From Azolla caroliniana (Eukaryota; Polypodiophyta), in NCBI GenBank assembly GCA_043228905.1, contig JBHGNT010000010.1, positions 14,322,001-14,386,000 on the forward strand: a stretch of 64,000 nt of DNA, in the 5' to 3' direction. The notes beneath the pieces are model-generated. The model made no database searches. It was not told the origin of the DNA and saw nothing but the letters and a program-made list of their open reading frames with translations. The position numbers and the translations under genes are program-made. Positions 1-10,500 of the stretch are shown here, piece by piece (the first letter of the stretch is position 1; each line of letters begins with the position of its first letter).

Positions 1-315
1 AGTGAGCAGAACACAAAAAACTTAGATTCAAAAATAACTCTCAATCACTCTATACAAGATGTGCTCAATCGGCGCTTTTTATACAAGTCTTTATGGACAG
101 ACAGAAGTACTATTAGAGTACTAACACATACTTCAATACTCATTAATGAGCTTCCTACACTAACTCCCAAAATTATTCCGTACAAGAAATAACGCTCTAA
201 CGACCTCTCAGCTTACGCACCGTTACGGCCTTTGTGCGTACGGTTTTACGCAACCAGTCTACGCACTAGGTTACGCACCCGTTTACGCACCCAATGTTGA
301 GCTTGTATCTCAACA
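1..315 (-). repeat. LTR remnant of the K/L/M copia family, cut by the window edge
   Basis: The block shares its order of motifs with the LTR at 62808-63246: an AG-rich stretch, a line of the type 'tgtgctc...cttttatacaagtc', paired 'agtacta...tacttca' motifs, 'actaactcccaaa', and a terminal 'ttgagctt...tctcaaca'. The reversed U3 end lies at 311-315 (CAACA). The polypurine tract that should follow is absent, so this is a solo or truncated LTR in minus orientation. Confidence 0.6.
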
Positions 316-408
316 ATAATAAACATGTACAAGCCATATAGAGGATGGCAAAAAACAGGATCAGGTTACAAGTTCAGAAACCCAAAACACGTCGTGCCCA
401 CTTAACAA

Positions 409-726
409 TCATAACGCGTAGAAGGTAGACGTCATCATCATCGTACCAATGCTTAGACCCCTACCAAATAGGATGTATAAGAACCAATAATCAAGGACGA
501 CTATAGAAAATGGAAATAATAAGATACTTAGGAAGTTTGGTGATTTGAGGCCATAAGTGAACTCTTCGACAAACATACAAATTGTTTGCATTACATAATA
601 TCCGCAATATGTTCCGTGGGGCTGAGTTGGTATATGGATTTCAGTATATTGGTTCTCAGGTATGATGTTATGGTCTGTGACGGTGCTTGTGACTTTGGTT
701 ATAGCCATTTCTGCCAAACTCTTCAA
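409..726 (-). pseudogene. Ulp1-like (C48) cysteine protease fragment
   Basis: The 105-codon minus frame contains a segment reading QPHGTYCGYYVM. This matches the catalytic Gln and Cys neighbourhood of SUMO-protease (Ulp1/C48) domains, whose usual pattern is Q-P-x(4)-C-G-Y-Y-V-M. The His and Asp part of the catalytic triad, which should lie upstream, is not visible, and the carboxy end runs into a hydrophobic tail that looks non-native. Ulp1-like domains are often carried by plant DNA transposons (MULE and CACTA types) as well as by host desumoylating enzymes. No transposon ends or transposase are seen here, so the origin is open. It is a relic, not a working enzyme. Confidence 0.45.
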
Positions 727-826
727 TTCCCTAAGACTAGTTGAACCGACACAGTCGGTTAATCGGAGATAGCTAGATGGAAGAGCTGAATTAGAGTCCG
801 TCGACTTAGAGCAACCAACCTATGAG

Positions 827-2541
827 TTGGAATTGACGGACCTATTGAAGTCGATCAAAGAATACGAATCAGAGTCAGTGGACATCCAACAACTGATCGG
901 CATGAATGAACCTGAGCCGAGAGAAGAGTTGGCAGAGACATTCGAGCCACAACCAACGACGAATGGAAAGAGATATCCTCTCAGAGAGAGAAGAGCACCA
1001 ACAACATATGCCAATCAATACATCAACTTGACTAATGAAGGTGAACCAGCGTGTTATGGCGAAGACATTGCTGACAAGCACGAAGAAATATGGTTGAGTG
1101 CAATGCAAAATGAGATGGACTCCTTGCATGAAAACTACACCTACGACTTGGTAGAATTACCGAAAGGTAAGAGAGAACTTAGGAACAAGTGGGTCTATAA
1201 AGGGATGATTAGAGAAGTCAACAACGTGCCTAGGTATAAAGCCCACATAGTGGTGAAGGGGTTCCAACAGAAAAAGGGTGTCGAATTCGACGAGATATTT
1301 GCACTAGTCGTTAAGATGACATCCATCCGAATTGTTCTGAGCATAGCTGCCAACATGGACCTAGAGATCGAATAGTTGGATGAAGAGATCTACATGACGC
1401 AACCCAAAGGCTTTGGGGAGTAAGGGAAAGAGAACCTGGTGTGTCAACTGAAGAAAAGCTTGTATGGTCTGAAGCAAGCTCCACGCCAATGGTACAAGAA
1501 GTTTGAATCCTTCATGACGGAACATCGGTTGCAGAAAACACAGGCTGATCACTGTGTGTTCGTCAAAAGGTATGAAGACGGTGATTTCTTGATTCACTTA
1601 TTATATGTAGATGACATGTTGATAGTCAGTCAAGACACAAGGAAGATCGAGAGCTTGAAGAAAGCCCTAGGCAAATTGTTTGCCATGAAAGATCTTGGAC
1701 CGGCTAAACAGATCTTGGGGATGCACATAGTTCGAGATAGAACTAAGAAAGTGTTGTGGTTGTCATAAAGAGGTTCAACATGTCGGAAGTAAAGCCGGTT
1801 GGCTCTACGTTACCAACCAACTACAAGTCAAATGATAACCAATGCCCGAGAAGGGAGAAAGAAAAGGTTGAGATGAAGAAAGTACCATATGCCTCAATCG
1901 TCGGCAGTTTAATGTACGCTATGATCTACACGAGACTAGACATAGCATTTGTTGTGGGAACAGTAAGCTGATATATGAGTAATTTAGGACGAGAACACTA
2001 GGCAACAGTGAAGTGGATACTCAGGTACTTAAAAGGCCTAAGGTATGGCGTCGGAAAACCCATGCTCGAAGGTGTTACCGATTCGGACATGTCAGGGGAT
2101 GTAGACTCGAACCGATCCACGTCAGGGTACGTGATGACCTATGCAGGGAGAGTAGTGTCGTGGCAGTCACAACTGCAAAGGTCTGTGACCTGGTTGACTA
2201 CAGAGGCAGAATATATGGCATCGGTAGAGGCCGGCAAGGAGTTGACTTGGATGAAGAGTTTCCTCAGTGAACTCGGGATGAAGCAAGAAGAATGCTTGCT
2301 CCACTGTGATAATCAAAGTGGCATACATCTTGCAAAGAACGTTGCATACCACTCTCCGACCAAGCATATACAAAGAAGGTATCACTAGTTGCGAGAGAAG
2401 GTAGATGAAGGAAAGTTTTCCTTCGTGAAGATCCATACCGACAACAATGGATCCGACATGCTCCCAAAGAACCTACCAATGGACAGACTCAATGTCTGTC
2501 GACAAAAGACAGGACTGACCGACTCCCACCCACTGGAGTGA
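827..2541 (+). pseudogene. Copia element A: 3' part of pol (reverse transcriptase, RNase H)
   Basis: This is the 3' half of a copia polyprotein in the same family as G1 and G2. Order: integrase-RT linker with YPLRERRAP (about 970), RT start VELPKGKRELRNKWV (about 1150), RT core with LYGLKQAPRQWYKKF (about 1460), YVDDM (about 1610), FAMKDLGPAKQILGMH (about 1680), then RNase H with DSDMSGDVDSNRSTSGY (about 2085) and TEAEYMAS (about 2200). Gag, protease and integrase are missing. The frame is broken by stops at 1373, 1765, 1969, 1999 and about 2386, and by a deletion after residue EIE that removes the VKTAFLHGD motif. The TAG at 1999-2001 replaces the Trp of the HWNA-type motif and is shared with G1 and G2. 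Confidence 0.85.
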
Positions 2542-2551
2542 AGGTGGAGTT

Positions 2552-3160
2552 TATTGGGAATATGTCCCTCTAGTGGGAGGAGCCGACTGGTTCGACCAAG
2601 AACTGCCGGCTGTCGAAGAGTCGATTGCGAGAACCGGCATGAAGGAGATCCAAGTTGAAGACCAAGCTGATTAGTCGGACCAACTAGACAGTTGACACTA
2701 GAGTCGGCTCATGGCTACTTATTATTATAGATAATAATAGTAGTGATGTGTAGTAGTGGCTATATTTGTAAATAGCCCATATAGTCTATAAGTATAAATA
2801 CACTTAGGGCAAACATGGTGTGTTGTTGAACAATATAGAGTGTGTGCCTTTGTTGGTGCTAGTGGTAGAGAAGACAGTGTGTGTGAGGAGAGAGTGAGCG
2901 AGGGAGAGAGTGAGAGCGGTGCCATAGCCGAGCGAGGTTTGACGCCAAGAGCCCTGTGCGGCTAATACACTCTGAGTGGAGAGTGTTGTATTCTGATCTC
3001 ATCCTGTACTCTCTCTGTATAGTGGAATCTTTGTTCTCGTGGTTTTCCCTGTTTAGGGTTTCCACATAAATCACCTTGTATTGTGCATTTGTTGTTTCAG
3101 TGTGTATTGTGTATTTCAAAGTAAGTCTTTCTCATAGATTTGGAGATTTGATTCTCAACA
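2552..3160 (+). repeat. 3' LTR of copia element A
   Basis: The LTR follows a degraded polypurine tract (GAAGGTGGAG at 2540-2549) and starts TATTGGGA where G1 and G2 have TGTTGGGA. It ends in CTCAACA at 3160. It shares the block 'ggctatatttgtaaatagccc' and a TATAAATA box (2793-2800) followed by 'cacttagggcaaac' with the LTRs of G1, G2 and J, which identifies U3 and the promoter. Length is 609 bp, close to the 604 bp of G2. Confidence 0.75.
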
Positions 3161-3163
3161 TGA

Positions 3164-3520
3164 CTAATCCTTTTGTTGAACATTGCTCAACTCTTGTTTG
3201 AGCTGCAACTTTCTGGGCGTCGTGCTCGTGGCGAAAATCCGTTTTAGATTCGCCCATGCATCTTTCGGCGTCTTGGCATCACGGATGTAGCTCAGTAGTT
3301 GATCACTCACACAGGATGCAAAGCAATACAAAACATTGGCCGCATGTTCCCATGCTGGAAAGTCCTTGTGTGTCGACTCTGGTGCTGCATCATTAGCTCC
3401 TTCGACGTAGCTCCAATATTCGTGTCCAAGGAGATATTGGTGCATCTTGTACGACCAAGATGCATAGTTGCTTCTGTTGATCTTCTCTGTCGGAAGCGAG
3501 TTGCCCATGCCTCTATCCAT
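3164..3520 (-). pseudogene. Copia element B: N-terminal Gag fragment
   Basis: The ATG at 3520 opens a frame with a typical copia Gag N-terminus (motif NRSNYASWSYKMHQYL, then WEHAANVLYCFASCVSDQLLSYIRDAKTPKDAWANL and the RKLQLKQEL block of the UBN2 Gag domain). The frame ends after 118 codons, exactly where the LTR of element A abuts, so B was truncated there. Related Gag sequence occurs in element L (20632-20893). The primer-binding site lies just upstream at about 3599-3612 on the plus strand. No protease or pol of B is present. Confidence 0.75.
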
Positions 3521-3599
3521 ATTTTTGTTTATCTGGAAGAAGGAATGTCTCTATGTAGTCTTTGCTTTTCGGTCGGTTGTAGAGGATTCTCAACCCTTG

Positions 3600-3634
3600 C
3601 ACTCTGATATCATGTAAAAAGAAATGTGCGAAAG
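3600..3634 (-). other. Primer-binding site and truncated 5' LTR of element B
   Basis: Reversed, the segment reads a copia PBS with changes (TGATATCAGAGTG for TGGTATCAGAGC). It is followed on the plus strand by TGTAAAAAGAAATGTGCG, which resembles the LTR edge TGTAAAAGTGAAAGTGCGG of element L. The LTR is cut after about 21 bp by block P1. Confidence 0.6.
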
Positions 3635-3971
3635 TGTTACCCGTAACAATAATGTGGTTCATGTGTATGTGTAATATGAATGAGTGTATGAGGATGAGTA
3701 TGTGTATGAACACATGCACATTCGTGTGCATGTGTACAAAGGTGAGAAAGTGGGTAAGTAATGTAACTCCCTACTTGTCTCATTCTTTATTTGTAACAAT
3801 TACCTCTTGTACTATATAAACCCCACCCATGGGGCATAATGTAAGATAGTTTTTGCCCCTCTCATTTTTGTGTCATTTCTTATTTTTCTTTCTCTTTCTC
3901 TCTCCCTCACACGCAATCCCCTTTGGGAGGGGGCTGAAGCCATTCTAGGCTTCACCCCCCACCCATCAACA
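3635..3971 (+). repeat. LTR-like block P1
   Basis: The block starts TGTTACCCG and ends CATCAACA, so it has TG...CA ends. It carries a TATA box (CTATATAAACC near 3812) and a pyrimidine-rich tail, and is repeated with an internal duplication at 16017-16487 (P2). No PBS or coding sequence of its own is recognisable beside it, so it is best read as a solo LTR or short non-autonomous element that landed in the LTR of B. No matching target duplication was found. Confidence 0.5.
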
Positions 3972-5120
3972 CTTTTGGCACGCCTGAATGGCTGACCCTC
4001 CCTTCAGAGGAAGTCTATCCCTCACTCTCCCTCTCCATCACTAATCTCTATCTACTCCGCTCTGTATTTCTGTTTGTATTTGTGTTAGAGAGAGGGATTT
4101 GTGCATGGACTGTGTGTATGAGAGCCAACCTGTAATGGAGATCTCAACATTATTCTCTTGAGAAGAAGTCACTCTCCCCTTTTTCTCAGTCCCTCTCTCC
4201 CCTTCTTTTGTGTGATTGTCTGTCTTTATGTGTCTGTGTTTGCTTCCTGAAGAAGAAGAAACTCACAAGAAATAGTGAATGTAGCTTCTCAGTTTTGTTT
4301 TTCATCAAATGATGAGAAAGAGATAATGAAAATGCCATGGCATGCCGCACCCACGGTTCAATCTGATGGTCATTCTCTAATACGACTCGGACTGAGACTG
4401 TTGTAGGATCCATCAAATCCGTGACTGCCTGCGTTCTTCTTCACCCCCACCTATGAGGATGATGACACTTCCTCTTCTGTAGGAAGAACGTCATGGCTGT
4501 AATATTTGGCTTCCTCTAGGCGCAATTGATTCCTAAACCTACATGTGTAGTGGGGCAATGTAGAAGAAGTTGGAGCATGAGGTGGAGCCATGGCGGCTGC
4601 TACTACTAGTGGCCCAACAAGAGAAGCCGCTCCACAGATCGCACATCCCATGACAATATACCCTATAGGCGGATGAGATGAAGAGCTTGTTGCTCCTCGC
4701 ATCGACATGGATCGAAACACAAATGCACGTTGACTCTGTTTCCATCTCCCTGCAGCGCTGTCAAACATCCGTTCTTAATCCCTACAACACCCCTTCCATC
4801 ACTGCCACTTCTTGAATCCATTGCCATTATTAATCCTCTCTGTTGCCACAATGATACTAGGGGGCTCTCCTCTTCATGCCCTTTTACTGTAGCTACTGTT
4901 CTTACACTGCCATACCTTGTTTCGGATTTTGCTTCCGATCTCGAATCTCTCTGTTGATCTACACACAACTACTGAGGCCAAGTGAGATATGGCTATCCAA
5001 TCTCATGGAATGTGATCTTTGATGTATAAGCCCTACTAGAGTCTATAGGCGGTGGCACCTCTGTCAGTGCTCGTTTGTGGACCGTGCCATCGAATCATCC
5101 TCTCGCATCTTATTCTTTAT
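3972..5120. other. Spacer with no recognised element, including a possible gene fragment
   Basis: The stretch has pyrimidine-rich and GA-rich tracts at its left and an open minus-strand segment at 4451-4968, which is listed separately. I see no LTR, terminal repeat or known coding motif between 3972 and 4450, nor between 4969 and 5120. Confidence 0.4.
4451..4968 (-). pseudogene. Unrecognised possible host-gene fragment
   Basis: Two overlapping minus frames (4968-4663 and 4768-4451) could form one reading unit if joined by a frameshift near 4765. The second has a Ser-rich stretch, then a hydrophobic segment (YIVMGCAICGAASLVGPLVVAAAMAPP) that could be a membrane helix, then a polar acidic tail. 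I do not recognise the family. Codon use is not clearly different from non-coding neighbours, so chance openness is quite possible. Confidence 0.2.
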
Positions 5121-5594
5121 TGTTAAATGACTTGAATTATTTTTTGTGGTTTATGAAAAGCCACGTCTCTCATCTGCATGAAGTTTATATAAAGGCCCAT
5201 GCATGCATCATTATCATGCAAAAGTTAGTGAAGTGAGGGCTATATATATAAAGGCAGCCTTAGTCATTTAAAAATAATGATCACCAAGAGTTGTAGGCTT
5301 GTGACATTTGAGAGAATTAGAGAGTTGGGAAACACCATTTTAGAGAATTCTTGTGAGAGAATTGTGAGGTTATTCTCTTGGGTGTTGGATTTAATTAGAG
5401 AATAATTTCTCTAATTGTTGTAAACTCTCTGTTACATTTTCTTATAGTGGAATCTCTCTCCTTTCCATGGACGTAGGCTAATTTAGTCGAACCACGTAAA
5501 TATTCGTGTCATTATTTCTCTGCTCCTATATTATCATATTATTGTTTTCTATTTAATCTAATGTACTATTTGATCCGAGTGTCAACCTAACAAA
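5121..5594 (+). repeat. 5' LTR of copia element C
   Basis: The LTR begins TGTTAAATG and ends CCTAACA, giving TGTTA/TAACA inverted ends. A TATA box lies in TATATATATAAAGG (about 5241-5255). It is followed after 3 bp by the PBS TGGTATCAGAGC. Length is 474 bp. The matching 3' LTR is not in the window. Confidence 0.85.
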
Positions 5595-5597
5595 TTG

Positions 5598-5609
5598 GTA
5601 TCAGAGCCT
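5598..5609 (+). other. Primer-binding site of element C
   Basis: TGGTATCAGAGC is the complement of the 3' end of initiator methionine tRNA, the usual primer of plant copia elements. It sits 3 bp after the LTR end. Confidence 0.9.
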
Positions 5610-5653
5610 TGGTTGTAAGTACATTAGTTTTGGTATTTTCTTGTTAAGTCAAG

Positions 5654-6662
5654 ATGTTGACAACAAAATTTGATGTAGAGAAGTTCAATCGAAAAATCAA
5701 CTTCTCTCTTTGGCAAGTAAGGATGCACTAGATCCTTGTGCAGAATAGAGTTCAGAAGGCTTTAGATGTAAGGCCCGACGGTATGACGGACACCAGGTGG
5801 GAGGATATAGACGAGAAGGCCTGCTCAGCTATTCAACTATCTTTGGCAAATGAAATTTTGCGGGAGGTAATCTCCGAGAAGACATCGAAGGCACTATGGG
5901 AAAATTTGGAGTCTCTCTATTTGAAAAAGACTTTGACGAACAAGCTTTATAAGAAACAGTGCTTGTATTCACTACGGATGACTCATCTCTCAATTTTCAT
6001 ATTGATGAGTTTGAATCTATTATCATGGATTTGCAAAATCTCGATGTTACTATTGATGATGAAGATAAGGCATTGTTGTTGTTGTGTTCATTACCCCATT
6101 CATATAGACATTTTAGAGAAACTATGTTGTATGGGAAAAATACTATTTCTCTAAAAGATGTTAAATTTTCTTTGGAAACTAAAGAAAAGATTGATCATGA
6201 TATCACTGGACAAACTAGTGATAGTTAGGCACAGGGTTTATATGTAAGGGGTAGATCTAAACAAAAAGGGAACAATAGAGATAGGCCTAAATCTAGATCT
6301 AAATCTAGAAGTAGATCTGTTGTGTGTTGGCACTGTAAGGAACCAGGCCACGTTCGCAAGAATTGTGATAAGTTGCAGAGAAAAAAGAATACTCCACAAG
6401 ATAGAAATGAGGATGCAAGTAAAGCTATTGTTGCTGAAGTGGGAGGCGATGTTGATGTGCTCCTTGTGACGGAAAAGTCAATCAAGCTAAATGATGTGTG
6501 GATTATGGATACTGGTTGTTCTTATCATATGTGTCCCAATCAAGACTGGTTTTCATCATACGAGTCTATTGATGGAGGAGTAGTTTTGATGGGGAATAAT
6601 ACTCCATGCAAAACTATTGGAATAGGAAAAGTACGGATCCGGATGGCTGATGGGATTGTCAG
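5654..6662 (+). pseudogene. Element C Gag and start of protease
   Basis: The Gag frame starts at ATG 5654 and is stopped early by TAG at about 5729, and it has a frameshift near 5960. Recognisable parts are the UBN2-type Gag domain (LWENLESLYLKKTLTNKLYKKQ; later LCSLPHSYRHFRETMLYGK), an RS-rich basic stretch, a CCHC zinc knuckle [14 protein letters not shown] (about 6325-6366), and the aspartic protease with [13 protein letters not shown] (about 6500-6540), where the catalytic triplet is DTG. The protease frame is interrupted at 6662 by D, whose left target duplication is 6658-6662 (GTCAG). Confidence 0.85.
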
Positions 6663-6948
6663 TGTCGAATACCTGTGTATAATGGACGTATTCACACCAT
6701 CCCGTTTTGGCCATTTATGTAATTAGCATAAAGGGCAGTTGCCCTAAGTCGGTCACTATATATAGTGACCTTGTAACCTCTTTGTGAGGTTGGTTGTTGT
6801 ATTGTTGCTTTATGAAATAAAGAGTTCTTTTGTGCCTCTCTCTCTCTCTCTCTCTCTCTGTGCAACGACCTACATTCTGTCATACGCAGGGAATAAACAG
6901 GAATCGAGTGCTTCAAGATCTTCCGCACTGACGACATTGCTTCCAACA
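6663..6948 (+). repeat. 5' LTR of element D
   Basis: It starts TGTCGAATACC and ends TTCCAACA. U3 holds two adjacent inverted repeats: AGGGCA-GT-TGCCCT (6731-6744) and a 20-bp palindrome centred on TATATATA (6751-6770). An AATAAA signal lies at about 6816, followed by a (CT)12 run. The PBS follows at 6951-6962. Confidence 0.95.
6751..6770 (+). promoter_or_regulatory. Palindromic TATA element in the D LTR
   Basis: GGTCACTATATATAGTGACC is a perfect 20-bp palindrome with the only TATA-like sequence of this LTR at its centre. It is unchanged in the 3' LTR at 11827-11846. It is likely the core promoter, and the symmetric arms could bind a dimeric factor (inference). Confidence 0.55.
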
Positions 6949-6950
6949 TC

Positions 6951-6962
6951 TGGTATCAGAGC
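6951..6962 (+). other. Primer-binding site of element D
   Basis: TGGTATCAGAGC begins 2 bp after the LTR end and matches the 3' end of initiator Met tRNA. Confidence 0.9.
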
Positions 6963-7531
6963 CTGCACAGTAGTCGGTCCCTCAATCCGCTGTCGGCCGT
7001 CGTCTCTGCATTCGGTTTCCTGCGTCATTCGAAGAAGAGAGAAGAAGAAGAAAAACCAGGTTTGCATCTCATCGCGTTAGATCATCTTTGTTTGGAGTAA
7101 GCCAGCAGGTTGTACTCCGCTCCCCGTGATCGTAACCGCTCGAGGTGAAATCCCCTTGTGCAACTCTGACAACAACCCAAATTCGTGCTTCATCTGGCTG
7201 ATCGACATTCGGGAGGATCAGTCGGATCCGTCTCTCTCGTCGCTGCAGTCAACCGAAGCAAAATCGGCTCAGATAATCGGTTTTAATAATCGGTATTCGG
7301 CATATATATCCGAAACGAACCAGGCTCCGACTCGGCGACATTCGGGAAGACCAGTCGGTTCTGTCCCTCAAGTTACCGGAGTCAATTCGAGCAAGTTCAA
7401 CAATACATCCGAAGCCGAACCGACTCGGGTTCAAATCCGACTAGAACGATATCGGGTGAGCCAACCGACTGCACTCCAACAAGGTTCCCAGTCAACTCCG
7501 AACCGAGCTTCGTCAACCAAAACCGAATTTG
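6963..7531 (+). other. Leader of element D
   Basis: This is about 570 bp between the PBS and the Gag start. It contains an imperfect internal duplication: 'cgacattcgggagga.cagtcgg' near 7204 recurs near 7337. Part of another frame is open (7126-7659), but it lacks an ATG. No gene is called. Confidence 0.5.
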
Positions 7532-10500
7532 ATGGCATCAACATCCGGCTCGTCAGAAATGAGTCTACGAAAGTTCGATGGATCGAACTTCAACTTCTGG
7601 AAGGAACAAATGCAGGACTATCTCATAGTCAAGGGGCAAATCGATCCCATCGAAAATGAAGAACCTCCAGAAGGATACAAACCAATTGAGTGGCAGAAGC
7701 TGGACAGAATCGTCCGCGCCACGATTCGGATGCACCTATCGGAATCGGTATACTTTACGGTGCAATCGTGTACGACAGCATTCGAACTGTGGAAAACACT
7801 GTCGGACACTTACGAAAAGAAGGTCGCCGCAACGAAGATGTTTCTGATCCGGCGCCTCTACAACTTGCGGATGAAAGAATCCGACTCGGTTCAAGCACAC
7901 CTCAATGAGTACGAAAGCATAAGCTCCCAAATCTCGTCACAGGGGACGGCAATCGAGGATGAACTCAGAGCAATGATACTCATGAGCAGCCTTCCCTCAT
8001 CATGGGAAACTTTCGTCACAACCGTGTGCAACGCGTCAACCACGGCTGTCAAATACTCCGAAATCACGAGCGCAATTCTGACCGAAGCAGCTCGGAGAAA
8101 GTCTTTCGCCAAAGACTCAACAGACGACGCCTACGTAGTACAAGGTTCGACAGACCGATCGAACATACGAGGACGAGATTCCTCACGGCCGCCGAACAAT
8201 CAGCGAAGACGGAGCCAGTCACGGGATAACCGAATCTGCAACTATTGCAAGAAACCCGGACACATCAAAGCCGACTGCCGCGCACTCAAGAACAAGAACA
8301 ACAAGAAGAGTGGCCGGCATGAGGAGATCAATTACGTCAGCTTCTCGGCTGATGTACTACCGGACGACCCGAATATACTGTCAATCGAAAATCCAGTCGG
8401 ATCCGAAGTTCTGCTCACGACTGAAGAATCGAGCACATGGCTCTTGGATTCGGGCGCGTCATTTCACGTGACTCCTCATCGATCCCAATTTCGGCAATAT
8501 ACGATCCGTCACTCCGACTCAGTTCGAGTCGGCAACTCACAACACTGTGACATCATCGGAATCGGCACAGTAGAGCTCAACCTTGCAGGTGGCTCTACAC
8601 TTGTACTCCACAATGTCCGACATGTACCCGAGCTCTCAAGGCCATTGATCTCAGTCGGACAACTAGATGAAGACGGCATTCGTGCCGGTTTTTCTTCGGG
8701 AGGGTGGACACTCCACAGGGGGAACCTCTTGCTTGCTAGAGGACCCAAGATACACTCCCTGTATCCGTTACATGTTACGCTCAGAGAGGGTAACCTATTT
8801 TTGGTGGACATCCCTGTGTCATCACTATGGCACCGAAGATTAGGACACCTCAGCAAGGCCGGCATCACGCACCTATCTAGAGCCGGATACATCCCCAAAC
8901 TCTCCTTCTCCGACCATCAATTCTGCGAGCATTGCCAGTATGGCAAACAAGCAGCCGCATCACACCCGACATCAGCACCAAGAGAAACGAGACCTCTTGA
9001 TTTGGTCCACTCGGACGTCTGTGGCCCAATGCCGCATCAGTCTCTCGGCGGTGCCTCTTACTTCGTCACTTTTATTGACGATTCGACTCGAAAGGTGTGG
9101 GCTTATCCAATTCGCACCAAAGATCGGGTCTTCTCGATCTTCACCGATTGGCTCGCTATGGTGGAAAATCAAACCGACCGAAAGCTGAAATGCTTTCGGA
9201 CAGACAATGGGGGAGAGTTTAAATCCGAAGAATTCGTCAAATTCTGCCGACAACGCGGCATCCGACGTGAATTTACGGCACCACACAGTCCGGAGCAAAA
9301 CGGGATTGCAGAACGAATGAATCGGACAATCCAAGAAAGGATAGTTTCCATGCTCCAACACTCCGGACTGTCGGATGGCTTCTGGGCAGAGGCTCTACTC
9401 ACGGCAGTACACATAATCAATATGTCGCCAAGTAGACCTCTAGGACTTCAAATTCCTCAGGAACTATGGATCGGCAGCAAGCCGAATTACGACAAGCTGA
9501 GGATCTTCGGATGCGAGGCGTACGCCCTTATTCCGAAAGATGATCGCCGAAAACTTGCACCTCGGTCCAGGAAATGCATTTTCCTTGGATATGGATCAGA
9601 CGGCGAAATGGGATACCGACTCTGGGACCCCGAACGCAGACAAATCGTTCGAAGTTCGGACGTTGTGTTCAACGAGTCGGCTATGAATCCATCAGTCGAA
9701 AAACCGATTGAAGTCCGAAGGGTAACATTCTCCGATGTGCCGACCCTTCAAGAAGGCCCCGCTCTCAACACACGGTCAGCTTCACGGGTAGCTGAACCTT
9801 ATACTACCGACTCGGACAACTCTGACTCGGCACAGCCGAATGATTCGGTTTCGGACCATCCGACCTCGATACCCGATGCGACCAGTCCAATCATACCTCG
9901 ACGATCCGAGAGACTGTCGCAACCTCCGGAGAGGTATTCTCCTGGAATTTTCTTCACCGACGCCGGCGAACCGACGTCTTACGAAGAAGCATCGACATCT
10001 GTCGATTCGGCCACCTGGCATCTGGCGATGGAGTCGGAAATGCACTCCATCCGTGCAAACAAGACTTGGGATCTGGTCGAATTACCTAGGAACCGACGTG
10101 CTCTTCCTTGCAAGTGGGTTTATCGACTAAAAGAGACGTCTGATTCGACCACCCCAAAGTACAAGGCCAGATTAGTTGCGAAGGGCTTCCGACAAGAATA
10201 TGGCGTCGACTTCGACGAGATTTTTTCACCAGTGGTGAAAATGACAACCCTTCGTTTTCTGCTCGGCGTCGTGGCAGCCGACAACTTGGAGCTGATTCAG
10301 CTAGATGTCAAAACAGCCTTCCTCCATGGTGATCTCGAGGAGGAAATTTATATGGAGCAGCCAAAAGGCTTCGTGGCAACTGGCCAAGAACATCTAGTCT
10401 GCCGACTCAGGAAGAGTCTATACGGCCTCAAACAGGCACCGCGACAATGGTACAAGAAGTTCGACGACTTCATCCAATCGATCGGCTTCTCCAAAAGCGA

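Noticed and set aside
3972-3990. PBS for block P1 in 'cttttggcacgcctg'
   Set aside because: It does not match a tRNA 3' end well enough to call, and no gag follows.
7126-7659. A 177-codon open frame in the D leader, overlapping the Gag start
   Set aside because: It starts at GTG and has no internal ATG in frame; the composition follows the leader's internal repeats. No conserved motif is seen.
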